This document shows, piece after piece, positions 10,939 to 21,047 of a stretch of 64,000 bases of DNA. The position numbers were made by a program, and so were the translations under genes. Numbering within the stretch: position 1 is the stretch's first letter; the number at the start of each line of letters is the position of its first letter. The stretch is taken from NCBI RefSeq assembly GCF_016097555.1, contig NC_054703.1, positions 11,237,957-11,301,956 on the forward strand, read 5' to 3'. Under the pieces are notes generated by a model, which saw only the letters and a program-made list of their open reading frames with translations, had not been told where the DNA came from and made no database searches. The stretch is from Gigantopelta aegis (lineage: Eukaryota > Mollusca > Gastropoda > Neomphalida > Peltospiridae).

Positions 10939-12436
10939 TACTCTTCAAAAGAAGAAACGCAAAACCACATTGTCGTAACATTTGGAGAATTGATTTAATT
11001 ATTGAATGGTGAGTCCGATAATTACCAAATGTTGCAGGATTGTTCACAATTCACTCTAGTCCATTGTGAGTAAGTGATAGGACACACCACCAAGGTCAAG
11101 GTCATCTGGAGTCAATACCGGGTGTGGCCTCCGCGTGTGTTGACAACTGCCTGGCACCGCCTGCCCATTGAAGCAACCAGAGTACGGATGACGTCCCGGG
11201 GGATGGTGGCCCACTCGGCCTGCAAGGCTGCTGCCAGCTCGGGCAGGGTCTGGGGCTGTGGTTGTCGCTGTCGGAGGCGTCGGTCCAACTCGTCCCATAG
11301 ATGCTCAATTGGGTTCAAATCCGGTGATATCGATGGCCAAGGAAGGACATTAATGTTGTTGTTCTGTAGGAAAGCCGTTGTGAGACGTGCTGTGTGAGGC
11401 CTGGCGTTGTCATGTTGGAACACTGCGTTGGCGTTGGCCATAACTGGAACGATGTGTGGCCGGAGGATCTGGTCAATGTAGCCCTGTGCATTCAGGTTGC
11501 CCTGCACGTGGACCAGGTCAGTTCTGCCAGTGTGTGAGATGGCTGCCCACACCATGACACTACCCCCGCCGAATCTGTCCACTTCCTGTACGCAGTTTGC
11601 CGCATAACGTTCACCACGACGCCTATACACGCGACATCTTCCATCATGACGTCGGAACAGAAATCGGGACTCGTCACTGAACCACACCTGTCTCCATCGC
11701 AGTTGAGGCCATTGTCGATGAATCTGGCACCACTGCAGTCGGAGTCGACGGTGTTGTGGTGTTAAGATGACACCTCGAACTGGACGTCTGGCACGAATTC
11801 CTACCTCACGTAGGCGGTTCCGTACGGTCTGGTCGGATATCCTGCGCAAACCTGGTATTGCTGCGGCTGTGGAGGTGGCAGTAGTCAATCGTTCCCGAAG
11901 GTGGCGTACCCGGATGTAGCGGTCCTGCCCGGGGGTAGTGACCCGTGGTCGACCGGATCTAGGGAGGTCACGTGTTGATCCATGTTGCTGGTAACGGTCC
12001 CACAGTCTGGAGATGGTACTTGGGGACACATGGAATGCCCTGGCAACGGCCGTTCTGGATTCGCCTGCGTCTAGTCGGCCGATGGCATTGTTTCTCTGCG
12101 GTTCACGGAGACGTGGCATGTCCTGGATTGTCAACTGTCGGCCAGATACAGAGGCCAGGCAAGCGAACACCCTGCACTTTTATACTGTCGGTGTTCATGT
12201 TGCACGTGCAGACAACGCACGTGCAGTGGTGACATGGTTTGCACGTGGCTGCATTTTTGCGAATATTCACATTTTGGAACTTTATTGTACAGTAGATCCG
12301 TTTTATCGAATGTAACCGTGGGAATGTGTTTGGGACATGCAATGACCTTATATTCACAAAGCATGAACCGGTAGGAAACATAAAATCGGAGTTATAACCC
12401 ATTTGTACCCTTTTGCGTTTCTTTTTTTGAAGAGTA
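10939..12436 (-). mobile_element. Tc1 transposon, copy 1 of a young pair
   Basis: About 26-bp inverted ends TACTCTTCAAAAGAAGAAAC (left) and the inverse of TACTCTTCAAAAAAAGAAAC (right), flanked by TA duplicated from TAATAGATATATCATT, which is seen uninterrupted at about 10605-10622. Length 1498 bp, normal for Tc1. Confidence 0.93.
11112..12170 (-). CDS. Tc1 transposase (DD34E)
   Basis: An unbroken 352-codon frame filling the element. The likelier start is the internal Met of MPRLREPQRNNAIGRL (residue 19), where the helix-turn-helix begins; the first 18 residues look like leader. Order: paired-like HTH (19-75), SGRPR hook, second HTH (GLRRISDQTVRNRLR), then the DDE core: Asp in VWFSDESRF, Asp in QHDNARPH and Glu 34 residues on in NPIEHLWDELDRR, so the triad is complete. 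GGGSVMVWAAIS is the typical strand between. Expected to bind the TIRs and cut and paste at TA. Nearly identical to the copy at 14061-15119, so the family was recently active; this copy could still be functional. Confidence 0.95.
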   Translation of the reverse strand: MFACLASVSGRQLTIQDMPRLREPQRNNAIGRLDAGESRTAVARAFHVSPSTISRLWDRYQQHGSTRDLPRSGRPRVTTPGQDRYIRVRHLRERLTTATSTAAAIPGLRRISDQTVRNRLREVGIRARRPVRGVILTPQHRRLRLQWCQIHRQWPQLRWRQVWFSDESRFLFRRHDGRCRVYRRRGERYAANCVQEVDRFGGGSVMVWAAISHTGRTDLVHVQGNLNAQGYIDQILRPHIVPVMANANAVFQHDNARPHTARLTTAFLQNNNINVLPWPSISPDLNPIEHLWDELDRRLRQRQPQPQTLPELAAALQAEWATIPRDVIRTLVASMGRRCQAVVNTRGGHTRY

Positions 12437-12660
12437 TATCATTAAAACAGAGAAAAAAAATGCATTGTATGGAAAGTGATGATCATATTCAATATAAAAT
12501 GTAATCATAACCATCAATATATTAAAGAGTGTATATAATAAAGAGAACGTATATACTCCACTTACATATTATCATGTCTGTGCGTGGTTTCCCTGGTATA
12601 TATTTACATAATCATCATTATCCATACCATTTTCCGTACTTCTGCCTGTTAAGTAGTTTA

Positions 12661-13150
12661 GGTAGTACTAAATGACTTCCGGCTGGGTCAAAGTTCGAGG
12701 TGCACCCAACTTTTGATAGAGATTAACACCACAAATCCTGTGATTGGTGATACATGTGAGTGTGTTGTTGTTGTTGTTTTTTAAATAGTAAAAACAAAAT
12801 AATGCAATAAAATAGATGTTCGGGTAAGTAGGTCGTTTAAAACAGCGTTTATTTAGTAATGAATCAAAAATAAATATTCCAGTTGAAAGGGCGCATCAAG
12901 ACACATATATTGAGTGGTAGTATGATGCAGTAGAGCAAGAAATAATCTACAGCAGTTTATGTTTCCCCTACCCCATAATTTCCGGTGAAAATATGTGGTC
13001 ACGAAATATGAGAAAAGTGCAAATGTTTCAGTAAAGCACATGATACAACTTGCAAGACTGCCAATTCCTCATGCCCCAAGATGGGCTACACCAAGAAATA
13101 GCCGCAAACAATTTGCAACAGAAAACATGATTAAAGTGGTGTCAGCTCCT
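12661..13150. other. Non-coding stretch
   Basis: No recognised repeat or motif; the short open frames here show no family features. Confidence 0.5.
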
Positions 13151-13887
13151 GGACTACAAGATTGTATTCCTTGGTACATTTGATTTTTGATTTTGAAGGA
13201 ATTTTCCATTTATGTTATTGTCTAATAGTTTTTGCCACAGACATGTTCTAGAAATTAAATCAAACGCCTTTTGGATGTCAACAAAAGCACAGAATAGTTT
13301 CGTTTTTCTGTTCTTTAAACTTTCTATCAGTGAAGGTATATTAAATATATGGTCTGTGGTGGAATAACCTTGTCGAAAAGCAGTTTGGGCTTCGTTCAAT
13401 ATGTCGTTTTCTTGAATAAATTTCTTCAATCGGTTATTTAAAATTGTTGTAAATAGTTTCGAAATGAAACATAGTAACGTTATTGGTCTATATTGTTCTG
13501 GTAATAAGCGACTGCTTTTATTTTTGAAAATGGGTTTAATAACTTCAATTAGCCATTCACTAGGATAAACTCCGTTTTCTAGGATTATGTTGGACAAATT
13601 TACATAGATTGGCAACATCATGTCCGCAGTCGTTTTAACATATTCATTAATGATGTTATCAATTCCTTGTGCCTTTCCATTTTTCAACTGTTCTATAGCC
13701 TTTATTATTTCTCCTTCTTCTATCCTTTGATTTAAAACATTTTCTCCGTCTAAGTCTATACTATCTACATTTGTTTTTATTTCATTGTCATCTGTTTCGT
13801 CTTTGTTTAAATTTTTGAAAAATATATAAAAATCATCTAAAGGTGGTACAATTTTTTCTTCGTTTGGTCGTTTGAGTAGTTTATATA

Positions 13888-15377
13888 TACTCTTCAAAAG
13901 AAGAAACGCAAAACCACATTGTCGTAACATTTGGAGAATTGATTTAATTATTGAATGGTGAGTCCGATAATTACCAAATGTTGCAGGATTGTTCACAATT
14001 CACTCTAGTCCATTGTGAGTAAGTGATAGGACACACCACCAAGGTCAAGGTCATCTGGAGTCAATACCGGCTGTGGCCTCCGCGTGTGTTGACAACTGCC
14101 TGGCACCGCCTGCCCATTGAAGCAACCAGAGTACGGATGACGTCCCGGGGGATGGTGGCCCACTCGGCCTGCAAGGCTGCTGCCAGCTCGGGCAGGGTCT
14201 GGGGCTGTGGTTGTCGCTGTCGGAGGCGTCGGTCCAACTCGTCCCATAGATGCTCAATTGGGTTCAAATCCGGTGATATCGATGGCCAAGGAAGGACATT
14301 AATGTTGTTGTTCTGTAGGAAAGCCGTTGTGAGACGTGCTGTGTGAGGCCTGGCGTTGTCATGTTGGAACACTGCGTTGGCGTTGGCCATAACTGGAACG
14401 ATGTGTGGCCGGAGGATCTGGTCAATGTAGCCCTGTGCATTCAGGTTGCGCTGCACGTGGACCAGGTCAGTTCTGCCAGTGTGTGAGATGGCTGCCCACA
14501 CCATGACACTACCCCCGCCGAATCTGTCCACTTCCTGCACGCAGTTTGCCGCATAACGTTCACCACGACGCCTATACACGCGACATCTTCCATCATGACG
14601 TCGGAGCAGAAATCGGGACTCGTCACTGAACCACACCTGTCTCCATCGCTGTTGAGGCCATTGTCGATGAATCTGGCACCACTGCAGTCGGAGTCGACGG
14701 TGTTGTGGTGTTAAGATAACACCTCGAACTGGACGTCTGGCACGAATTCCTACCACACGTAGGCGGTTCCGTACGGTCTGGTCGGATATCCTGCGCAAAC
14801 CTGGTATTGCTGCGGCTGTGGAGGTGGCAGTAGTCAATCGTTCCCGAAGGTGGCGTACCCGGATGTAGCGGTCCTGCCCGGGGGTAGTGACCCGTGGTCG
14901 ACCGGATCTAGGGAGGTCACGTGTTGATCCATGTTGCTGGTAACAGTCCCACAGTCTGGAGATGGTGCTTGGGGACACATGGAATGCCCTGGCAACGGCC
15001 GTTCTGGATTCGCCTGCGTCTAGTCGGCCGATGGCATTGTTTCTCTGCGGTTCACTGAGACGTGGCATGTCCTGGATTGTCAACTGTCGGCCAGATACAG
15101 AGGCCAGGCAAGCGAACACCCTTCACTTTTATACTGTCGGTGTTCATGTTGCACGTGCAGACATGGTTTGCGAATATTCACATTTTGCAGGCATGCGTTT
15201 TTGCGAATATTCACATTTTGGAACTTTATTGTACAGTAGCTGCGTTTTATCGAATGTAACCGTGGGAATGTGTTTGGGACATGCAATGACCTTATATTCA
15301 CAAAGCATGAACCGGTAGGAAACATAAAATCGGAGTTATAACCCATTTGTACCCTTTTGCGTTTCGTTTTTTGAAGA

Positions 15378-15380
<3 letters not shown>
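13888..15380 (-). mobile_element. Tc1 transposon, copy 2 of a young pair
   Basis: Inverted ends TACTCTTCAAAAGAAGAAAC at 13888 and the inverse of TACTCTTCAAAAAACGAAAC ending at 15380, within TA-rich target sequence in the RT region of the LINE. Differs from copy 1 by scattered substitutions and by a rearranged stretch near 15160-15220 (a repeated GCGAATATTCACATTTTG) outside the CDS. Confidence 0.93.
14061..15119 (-). CDS. Tc1 transposase (DD34E), second copy
   Basis: A 352-codon unbroken frame nearly identical to that at 11112-12170; differences seen include R/S in MPRLSEPQ, R/C in LWDCYQQ, E/V in NRLRVVG, F/L in RFLLRRH, L/Q in WPQQRWRQ and G/R in HVQRNLN. The catalytic set SDESRF, HDNARPH and NPIEHLWDEL is intact with 34-residue spacing. 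Same likely start at the internal Met (MPRLSEPQ). The element sits inside a dead LINE, so expression would depend on its own promoter. Confidence 0.95.
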   Translation of the reverse strand: MFACLASVSGRQLTIQDMPRLSEPQRNNAIGRLDAGESRTAVARAFHVSPSTISRLWDCYQQHGSTRDLPRSGRPRVTTPGQDRYIRVRHLRERLTTATSTAAAIPGLRRISDQTVRNRLRVVGIRARRPVRGVILTPQHRRLRLQWCQIHRQWPQQRWRQVWFSDESRFLLRRHDGRCRVYRRRGERYAANCVQEVDRFGGGSVMVWAAISHTGRTDLVHVQRNLNAQGYIDQILRPHIVPVMANANAVFQHDNARPHTARLTTAFLQNNNINVLPWPSISPDLNPIEHLWDELDRRLRQRQPQPQTLPELAAALQAEWATIPRDVIRTLVASMGRRCQAVVNTRGGHSRY

Positions 15381-15436
<56 letters not shown>

Positions 15437-15735
15437 TAAAAAAAACTTTAGGGTCGGTTGTTCTTAGTTGACGCATTTGGTTTTCTATATTAAATTTTTG
15501 ATCTGACTGTTCTTTCAAAAGGCACTTTTAAATAGTTTCGAAATGAAACATAGTAACGTTATTGGTCTATATTTTTCTGGTAATAACTCCAATTAGACAA
15601 AAATATAAAAAATCATCTAAAGGTGGTAAAAATGTTTCTTCGTTTGGTCGTTTGAAAAAAAAAAAAAACTTTAGGGTCGGTTGTTCTTAGTTTGCGCATT
15701 TAGTTTTCTGTATTAAATTTTTGATCTGACTGTTC
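15376..15735. repeat. TA microsatellite and local LINE-fragment duplications
   Basis: A TA tract of about 55 bp starts at the right end of the Tc1. After it, ACTTTAGGGTCGGTTGTTCT and TGATCTGACTGTTCT each occur twice (about 15445-15520 and 15668-15740). Short pieces of the LINE RT (AACATAGTAACGTTATTGGT near 15550 and the AATCATCTAAAGGTGG piece near 15610) are repeated out of order. Confidence 0.75.
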
Positions 15736-16554
15736 TCTCAAAAGGCACTTTGATTTGACTGTTCTCTCAAACGGCACTTTTTGTATGATTTACTTGCATT
15801 TATTAGTCTTATCTTATTTTCTACAGTTTTATACAAGTCATAAGTGTTTTTGGCTCCATGGTACTTTCCGCGTAGAGCTCTACATCTGTCCGACACTCCG
15901 AACAATGTTCGATGACTTTTGGATTTAACAGGCCGCTTGTTCGCCCGTGAACGTGCATGACCTAAGGTCGATTCGGCTCCATCTAAAAATAGATTGTTCA
16001 ACATCTCTGTTGCTTTATCGACACGTGCTTGGACGTCAACAGACTGATTACCAAGAATTGTTAATATGTTTGCAAGCGAGTCCCCATTGATTTTATTTTT
16101 GAATTCAGTAGACTTTTCTGGTTTCCATTTACCTGGCTTCTTTTTTGTAAGAGGTGTTATAATTCCAACTGTATCATTATCGCAGGTTTGTTTATTTATG
16201 TCTGTTGTCAGTATTAGGCCGCAGTGAATATCTGAGAAAAGTGGGTCAAATTCACACACTTGAAGTGATTTTGCATTTGAGCTATGTACAGATGTGATAT
16301 TCCTGATACTGTCATAAGGTGGGTCTGCATTTTTAATGTTTCTACGTGGTGCCATCTCATTCATTGAACTAACATAAGGTGAGTCAACAGTTTTGGTGTT
16401 TACAGATGGAGTATGGACATTTGCAGTACTTCCATACGGTACGTCAATATCTGAGGTATTACTACAGATATGGGTAGGTATTGGTCTAGGTTCTAACATT
16501 GTTTGTATACTGTCTATACTGAGTTGTTTTTTATTTACAGTTATAATGCCAGTT

Positions 16555-16665
16555 ATAATTAATAAAGAAAATTCTACTCATTAAATTTGGTCGCTAGATT
16601 AGATCGGGTGGTCAAAAAGAAATTAGATAAGATCGGGGTGGGGGGGGGGGGGGGGGGATAGAGTT
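16555..16665. repeat. Dispersed repeat with long G run, second copy
   Basis: Matches 2925-3050 (TTAAATTTGGTCGCTAGATT, GATCGGGTGGTCAAAAAG), including a run of more than 20 Gs (interrupted once) and the base context after it. Confidence 0.7.
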
Positions 16666-16699
16666 GAAAATGGGCAGAATTTTGACCCACCCCTCTCAA

Positions 16700-17060
16700 A
16701 ATCCTGGCTACGGGCCGGTTGCCAACTAACAACTAACCCACAGCCCAGATACCTGAGGTGTGTGCCCAGAACAGCGTGCTTAAACCTTAATTGGATATAA
16801 GTACGAAAATAAGTTGAAATGAAATATGTGACACCCATGTCAGTTGTTGCTGGAACATCGTTAAACCTTTAGCTCAGTTTTTTTGTTTAACGACACCACT
16901 GGAGCACTAAGGTTTACTACGATAATAAGCTCTACGTTGCCTGTCCACCGATACCTTTTCCACAACCCCAACCACCATCGAACGCATCCCAAACCACAGT
17001 ACACCTTGCCTGGTGCTTATACAACTGTTAGAGATTAGACTCGATACTATATAGACTCCG
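16700..17060. repeat. SINE fragments
   Basis: 16700-16830 is the 3' half of a family-B SINE (plus; CAGCGTGCTTAAACCTTAAT and GGATATAAG). 16872-16905 is the inverted tail of a subtype-A2 SINE (TTTAACGACACCACTGGAGC), followed by unassigned sequence to 17060. Confidence 0.65.
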
Positions 17061-17096
17061 ATACAGTAACGTCATGGCAACGCCAATCTAATTAAA

Positions 17097-17640
17097 AGCT
17101 CATGTCCACCAATCAAAACCTTACTTGCAGAATCCTGCCAGTGATTTAAAAATAATTTGAAAACATTCCGAATTATCCTGAGGGTATACGACATGTTTCG
17201 TGTGAATTACGAATGCCTTAAAACATGTTTTATTTTATAAAATAAATAATTTGTAATGTAAAACTGAAGACTGATTTAAACAAAAAAATGTTTTATAAAT
17301 AAATAAATAATTTTTAATGTAAAATTGAAGACTGATAACCCACCCCGTACGTATTGGTATGGTTCGCTGTACTGCGGCCACTAAAATAGACTCGCCCAAT
17401 GTTTTTAGAATTTGTATGCTCCCAAATAACGTTATAAAAGGCGAAGTGTAATTGGTCCATATTTAAATTATTATTTACAGACGAAATGTTACCTGGACAT
17501 TGGGGACTACGCAGTGTTGTTCGTTTTAAATCACTGGCAGGATTCTGCAAGTAAGGTTTTGATTGGTGGACATGAGCTCCAACCGGCTGGTGTTAGATCC
17601 ACATGTAATAGTGGAGCTAATTTTAACTAGATTGTGGCAA
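17097..17640. repeat. Repeat family M2 copy with perfect 54-bp inverted arms
   Basis: 17097-17150 and 17525-17578 are perfect inverse copies, from AGCTCATGTCCACCAATC to CCAGTGATTTAAA. The body matches 19285-19800 and 29745-30250 (ATTTAAAT..., CGAAGTGTAATTGGTC, GTATGCTCCC). The right side carries TTAGATCCACATGTAATAG. An open reading frame on the minus strand is shared with the other copies (see findings). Confidence 0.75.
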
Positions 17641-17756
17641 CGCCACACAAATTGTATGCGTGTGACGTAATTTGACACTGAGTCTGTCTGTGGATATAAC
17701 AAATCATTTTCTGCATTTTTACAAGGGTTTCCTCACTCTGTCTTTCTGGGATGGAA

Positions 17757-17975
17757 AGAAAGACATGATTTATTTAACAACGCACTGAACACATTTTATT
17801 TACAGTTATATGGCGTCGGCCATATGGTTAAGGACCACACACATATTGAAAGAGGACAGGGTAGTACATACCACGGTCTTTGATATACCAGTCGTGGTGC
17901 ACTAGCTGGAACGAGAAATAGCTCAATGGTCCCACCAACGGGGATCGATCCCACACAGACCGCGCGACTTATTTC
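17757..17975 (-). repeat. tRNA-derived SINE, subtype A1, internally deleted
   Basis: Inverted tail (TTATTTAACAACGCACTGAA), ATGGCGTCGGCCATATGG, then a jump to the TACCACGGTCTTTGATATAC core and the tRNA-like head ending near 17970. The middle (GGCGACAGCGGG part) is missing. Confidence 0.75.
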
Positions 17976-17984
17976 TGGGATGGA

Positions 17985-18200
17985 GTTCAGTGGCAAATCG
18001 CAGGCTTGATGCACAGTCGGCTTAGGATCGATCCCCGTTGTGGGACCATTGGGCTTTTTTCTTGTTCCAGCCGGTGCACCGCGACTGGTATATCAAAGTC
18101 CGTAGTATGTGTTAACCTGTCTGTGGGGTGGTGCATATAAACGATTACGTGCTACTAATGGAAAAATGTAGCGGGTTTCCTCTCTAAGACTGTATGTCAC
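17985..18200 (+). repeat. tRNA-derived SINE, subtype A2, 3' truncated
   Basis: Head with GATCGATCCCCGTTG, core GGTATATCAAAGTCCGTAGT, CTGTCTGTGGGGTGGTGCAT and AATGTAGCGGGTTTCCTCT. The A2-specific hairpin tail is missing. Confidence 0.75.
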
Positions 18201-18612
18201 CGATTCGCCCGCAAATTGCAAGACTAACCACGATACGTTCTGAGCTATGGAAGCTTCCATAAAAAAAGGAAGTTCTTTAACTCAACCATATGCATGGGGC
18301 CTACAATCTACGCGGTCGATCCCGCTTACCTGCATGGAACAGTGGGCAGACCTGGTACTGGCTAGTATGTATTGATGTATGAATATCTATATATTGTATG
18401 TATGTCGAGGTTGACTGTTACATACATAGATATTAACGCACTAGCGCAGGGGATAATTAAATCCTTTCTGACCTCAAAATTGTCCCATGCCGTTGCTGTG
18501 ACACCAATTCGCCAGCAAATTGTAAGACTAACCACGATACGCTCTGAGCTATCGAAGCTTCCATAAAAAAGGAAGTCCTTTAACTCAACCATATGCATGA
18601 GGCCTACAAATA
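18196..18612 (+). repeat. 110-bp direct duplication
   Basis: 18196-18308 and 18502-18612 are direct copies sharing AGACTAACCACGATACG, GAAGCTTCCATAAAAAA and TTTAACTCAACCATATGCAT. The spacer shows no feature. Origin unknown. Confidence 0.75.
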
Positions 18613-18654
18613 TGTTTGTATGTATATTCATACGTATGTATGTGTGTATGCATG

Positions 18655-18720
18655 TAGGTAGGTAGGTAGGTAGGTAGGTAGATAGATATATATAGCGAGA
18701 TAGCTAGCTAGATACATACA
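18655..18720. repeat. GTAG/GATA simple repeat
   Basis: GTAG repeated seven or so times, then GATA/TAGC-type steps, ending where the next SINE begins. Confidence 0.8.
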
Positions 18721-18945
18721 TACACGCTGTCGCCACTTGATGGGCTACTCTTTCCGATTAGCAGCAAGGGATCGTTGATATGCACAACCCCACAGATAGG
18801 ATAACACATACCACGGCCTTTGATATACCAGTCGTGGTCCACTGGCTGGAGCGAGAAATAGCCGAATGGGCCCACCGACGGGAATCGATCCCAGACCGAT
18901 CGCGCATCAAGCGGACGATTTACCACTGGGCTACGTCCAGCCCTT
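18721..18945 (-). repeat. tRNA-derived SINE, subtype A1, 3' truncated
   Basis: Inverted core (CGCTGTCGCCACTTGATGGG, TACCACGGCCTTTGATATAC) and a well-kept tRNA head: B-box inverted GGGAATCGATCCCAGACCG and A-box inverted TTTACCACTGGGCTACGTCC near 18920-18940. Confidence 0.85.
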
Positions 18946-19250
18946 ATTTAACGACGCACTCAACACATTTTGTTTGAGGTTATATGGCGTCAGACATATG
19001 GTTAAGGACCATACAGATATTGAGAGACAAAACCCGCTGTCGCCACTTCATGGGCTACTCTGTTCGATTACCAGCAAGGGATCTTTTATATGCACCATCC
19101 TACAGACATGGTAGTACATACCACGGCCTTTGATATACCAGTCGTGGTGTACTGGCTGGAACAAGAAATAGCGCAATTTGGCCACAGACGGCAATCGATC
19201 TCACACCGACCGCGCATCGAGCGAGCGCTGTACCACTGGGCTAATGTGGT
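18946..19250 (-). repeat. tRNA-derived SINE, subtype A1, full length
   Basis: Begins with the inverted tail CTTATTTAACGACGCACTCA, then GGCGTCAGACATATGGTTAA, the core and the tRNA head ending at CTGTACCACTGGGCTAATG. Abuts the previous copy. Confidence 0.88.
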
Positions 19251-19284
19251 TAATGTGCTTAAGTAAAAGAAAACTCGTGACTTT

Positions 19285-19810
19285 CAAAGTGAATTCCAAT
19301 CTAATTAAAATTAGCTCCACTATTACATGTGGATCTAACAGCAGCCCGTTGGAGCCCATGACCAGCTGACCTTTCATTCGACCAATAAAAACCTTACTTG
19401 CAAAATCATGCCAGTGATTTGAATAGAATTTGAAAACATTCGGGATTATGCCGAGGGTATACGAAATGATTCGGGTGAATTACGAAGTATGCCGGAAACT
19501 AATTTCAATATAAAATTTTATATAAAATTCGTTTCAAGACGAAAAAACAACAACAACTGCCATAAAATCTGTTTATACTACATAGTATACAATCCAGAGG
19601 TTATTACTGCTCTTTTCCACCCGTTTTTTCAATGTTTAAATAGACCAACAAGTTCGCCTATTGTATGAATAGTCTCGCCCGATATTTTTAGAATTTGTAT
19701 GCTCCCGAATAACGCTATGAAAGGCGAAGTGTAATTGGTCGATATTTAAATTGTTATTTATAGATGAAATGTCGCCTGGACATGGGGGTCCACGCAATGC
19801 TGTTAGATCT
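19285..19810 (-). repeat. Repeat family M2 copy
   Basis: Starts AATCTAATTAAAATTAGCTC, continues with GTGGATCTAACAGC and CCTTACTTGC, and ends with GCAATGCTGTTAGATCTAC. Same body as 17097-17640 and 29745-30250 (the last inverted relative to this one). Minus-strand frame 19863-19636 carries the shared peptide. A small SINE core piece follows at 19815-19870. Confidence 0.75.
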
Positions 19811-20039
19811 ACGATGACGCATATAAAATATCCCTTGTAACTAATGGAAAAAAAATGTAGCAAGTTTCCACCAAATGTTTAAAATCCAGTAGCCTATGAT
19901 TCAAAACGCATTGCGCTCTATTAGTGTTGTCAAACAAAACCAACTAACTGTTTCTCGGCCGCTTTATTGTTCGTGCTGGCGTGTTTACTAAACATCCAAT
20001 GATTCATTTGTTGTGATGAACAACTCAAGATATGTCGTC

Positions 20040-20625
20040 ATATTAATTCAATTCACATAATGTTGAACACAACAAATCACAATCGGCGTAACGTTCTTTA
20101 CAATGCAGTTAACGCAACTTTGAACACAATAACGATAGTAGGGTTCTACACAGTTTAATTCAAATAGCGCGTTGAACACAACAATCAGCGTAACGTTCTC
20201 AACAATTCAATTACATAACGTTGAACACAACAATGAGGCTAATGTTCTTCACAATTCAGTTCAAGTAACGATGAACACAACAATCATCATAACGTTCTTA
20301 ACCGTTAATATAACGTTGAACACAACAATCAACTTAACGTCCTTAACAAGAATATTCACAATTCAATTCAAATAACGTTGAACACAACACTCATAACGTG
20401 ATTAACCATTAACATAACGTTGAATACAAAAATCGGCATAACGTCCCCGGAAATTCAGTTCAATTCATCTAACGCTGAACACATCAATGGGCGTAACGTT
20501 CATCATAATTTAATTCGGATCACTGAATTCAACTAAGGTTGAATACAAGAATCGTCATAATGTTCATCAGAATTCAATTCACATAACGTTGAACTCAATG
20601 TTCAGCGTTATATTCTTCAAAATTC
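20040..20625 (+). repeat. Minisatellite, about 50-60 bp unit
   Basis: About eleven diverged copies of a unit with GTTGAACACAACAATC followed by A/GCGTAACGTTCTT and an AATTCAATTCA step. Unit length drifts. A single related unit sits at 2378-2420, outside the array. Confidence 0.85.
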
Positions 20626-21045
20626 AGTTCATTTCTGCATGTTTTATGAAACACGAAAACAAAATATATTGTATCACGCAATGTTGACTAAATACAAACT
20701 CTGAAACCAGTAGCCAAACGTTACGACATAACAGTACATATCAGTTATGAAACAGGTGCAAAACTATACGATTTGATAGAGGAAACCTATTTCAGTATGC
20801 TTAAAACAGAAGCACGACACAAAATCAGCTCACAGTACAAAATGATAAACAATATACACACAAATAAATCAGTTGACAATACATCGTGACATACGTTTTT
20901 ACAGTTATAACAATAATATGGATACATGCCTTTTCCGTTTTTTAAACTTTTGAAAATTTTGTTTCCAAATTAATAATCCACCTTTCAAAATATAGGATAT
21001 AATTCGTAAAACAGATATGTAGAGTTGCAACAAACGTTTGGGTGA
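20626..21045. other. Non-coding stretch
   Basis: No recognised gene or repeat between the two minisatellites. Confidence 0.5.
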
Positions 21046-21047
21046 AA

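Larger units (their letters stand above)
10425..12660 (+). repeat. About 320-bp tandem repeat, interrupted by a Tc1 copy
   Basis: Unit 1 (about 10430-10745) and unit 2 (10746-10938 plus 12437-12560) share TAATAGATATATCATTAAAA, AAAGAGTGTATATAATAAAG and ACCATTTTC; a third partial unit follows at 12570-12660. Unit 1 preserves the empty target site of the Tc1 element inserted in unit 2. Confidence 0.8.
13170..16500 (-). pseudogene. Broken LINE (CR1/L2-like), minus strand, interrupted by a Tc1 copy
   Basis: Reading leftwards from 16500: end of the endonuclease and linker (16499-15738; FDPLFSDIHCGLI holds the Ser-Asp-His motif, then KKPGKWKPEK), a duplicated and scrambled zone with a TA tract (15381-15735), the Tc1 insertion (13888-15380), then the reverse transcriptase start (13880-13190: KNGKAQGIDNIINEYVK, LPEQYRPITLLCFISKLF, AFRQGYSTTDHIF, FVDIQKAFD). 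The YADD box and 3' end are missing. The RT closely resembles that of the plus-strand LINE at 60.6-63.3 kb, so both belong to one family. Confidence 0.85.
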
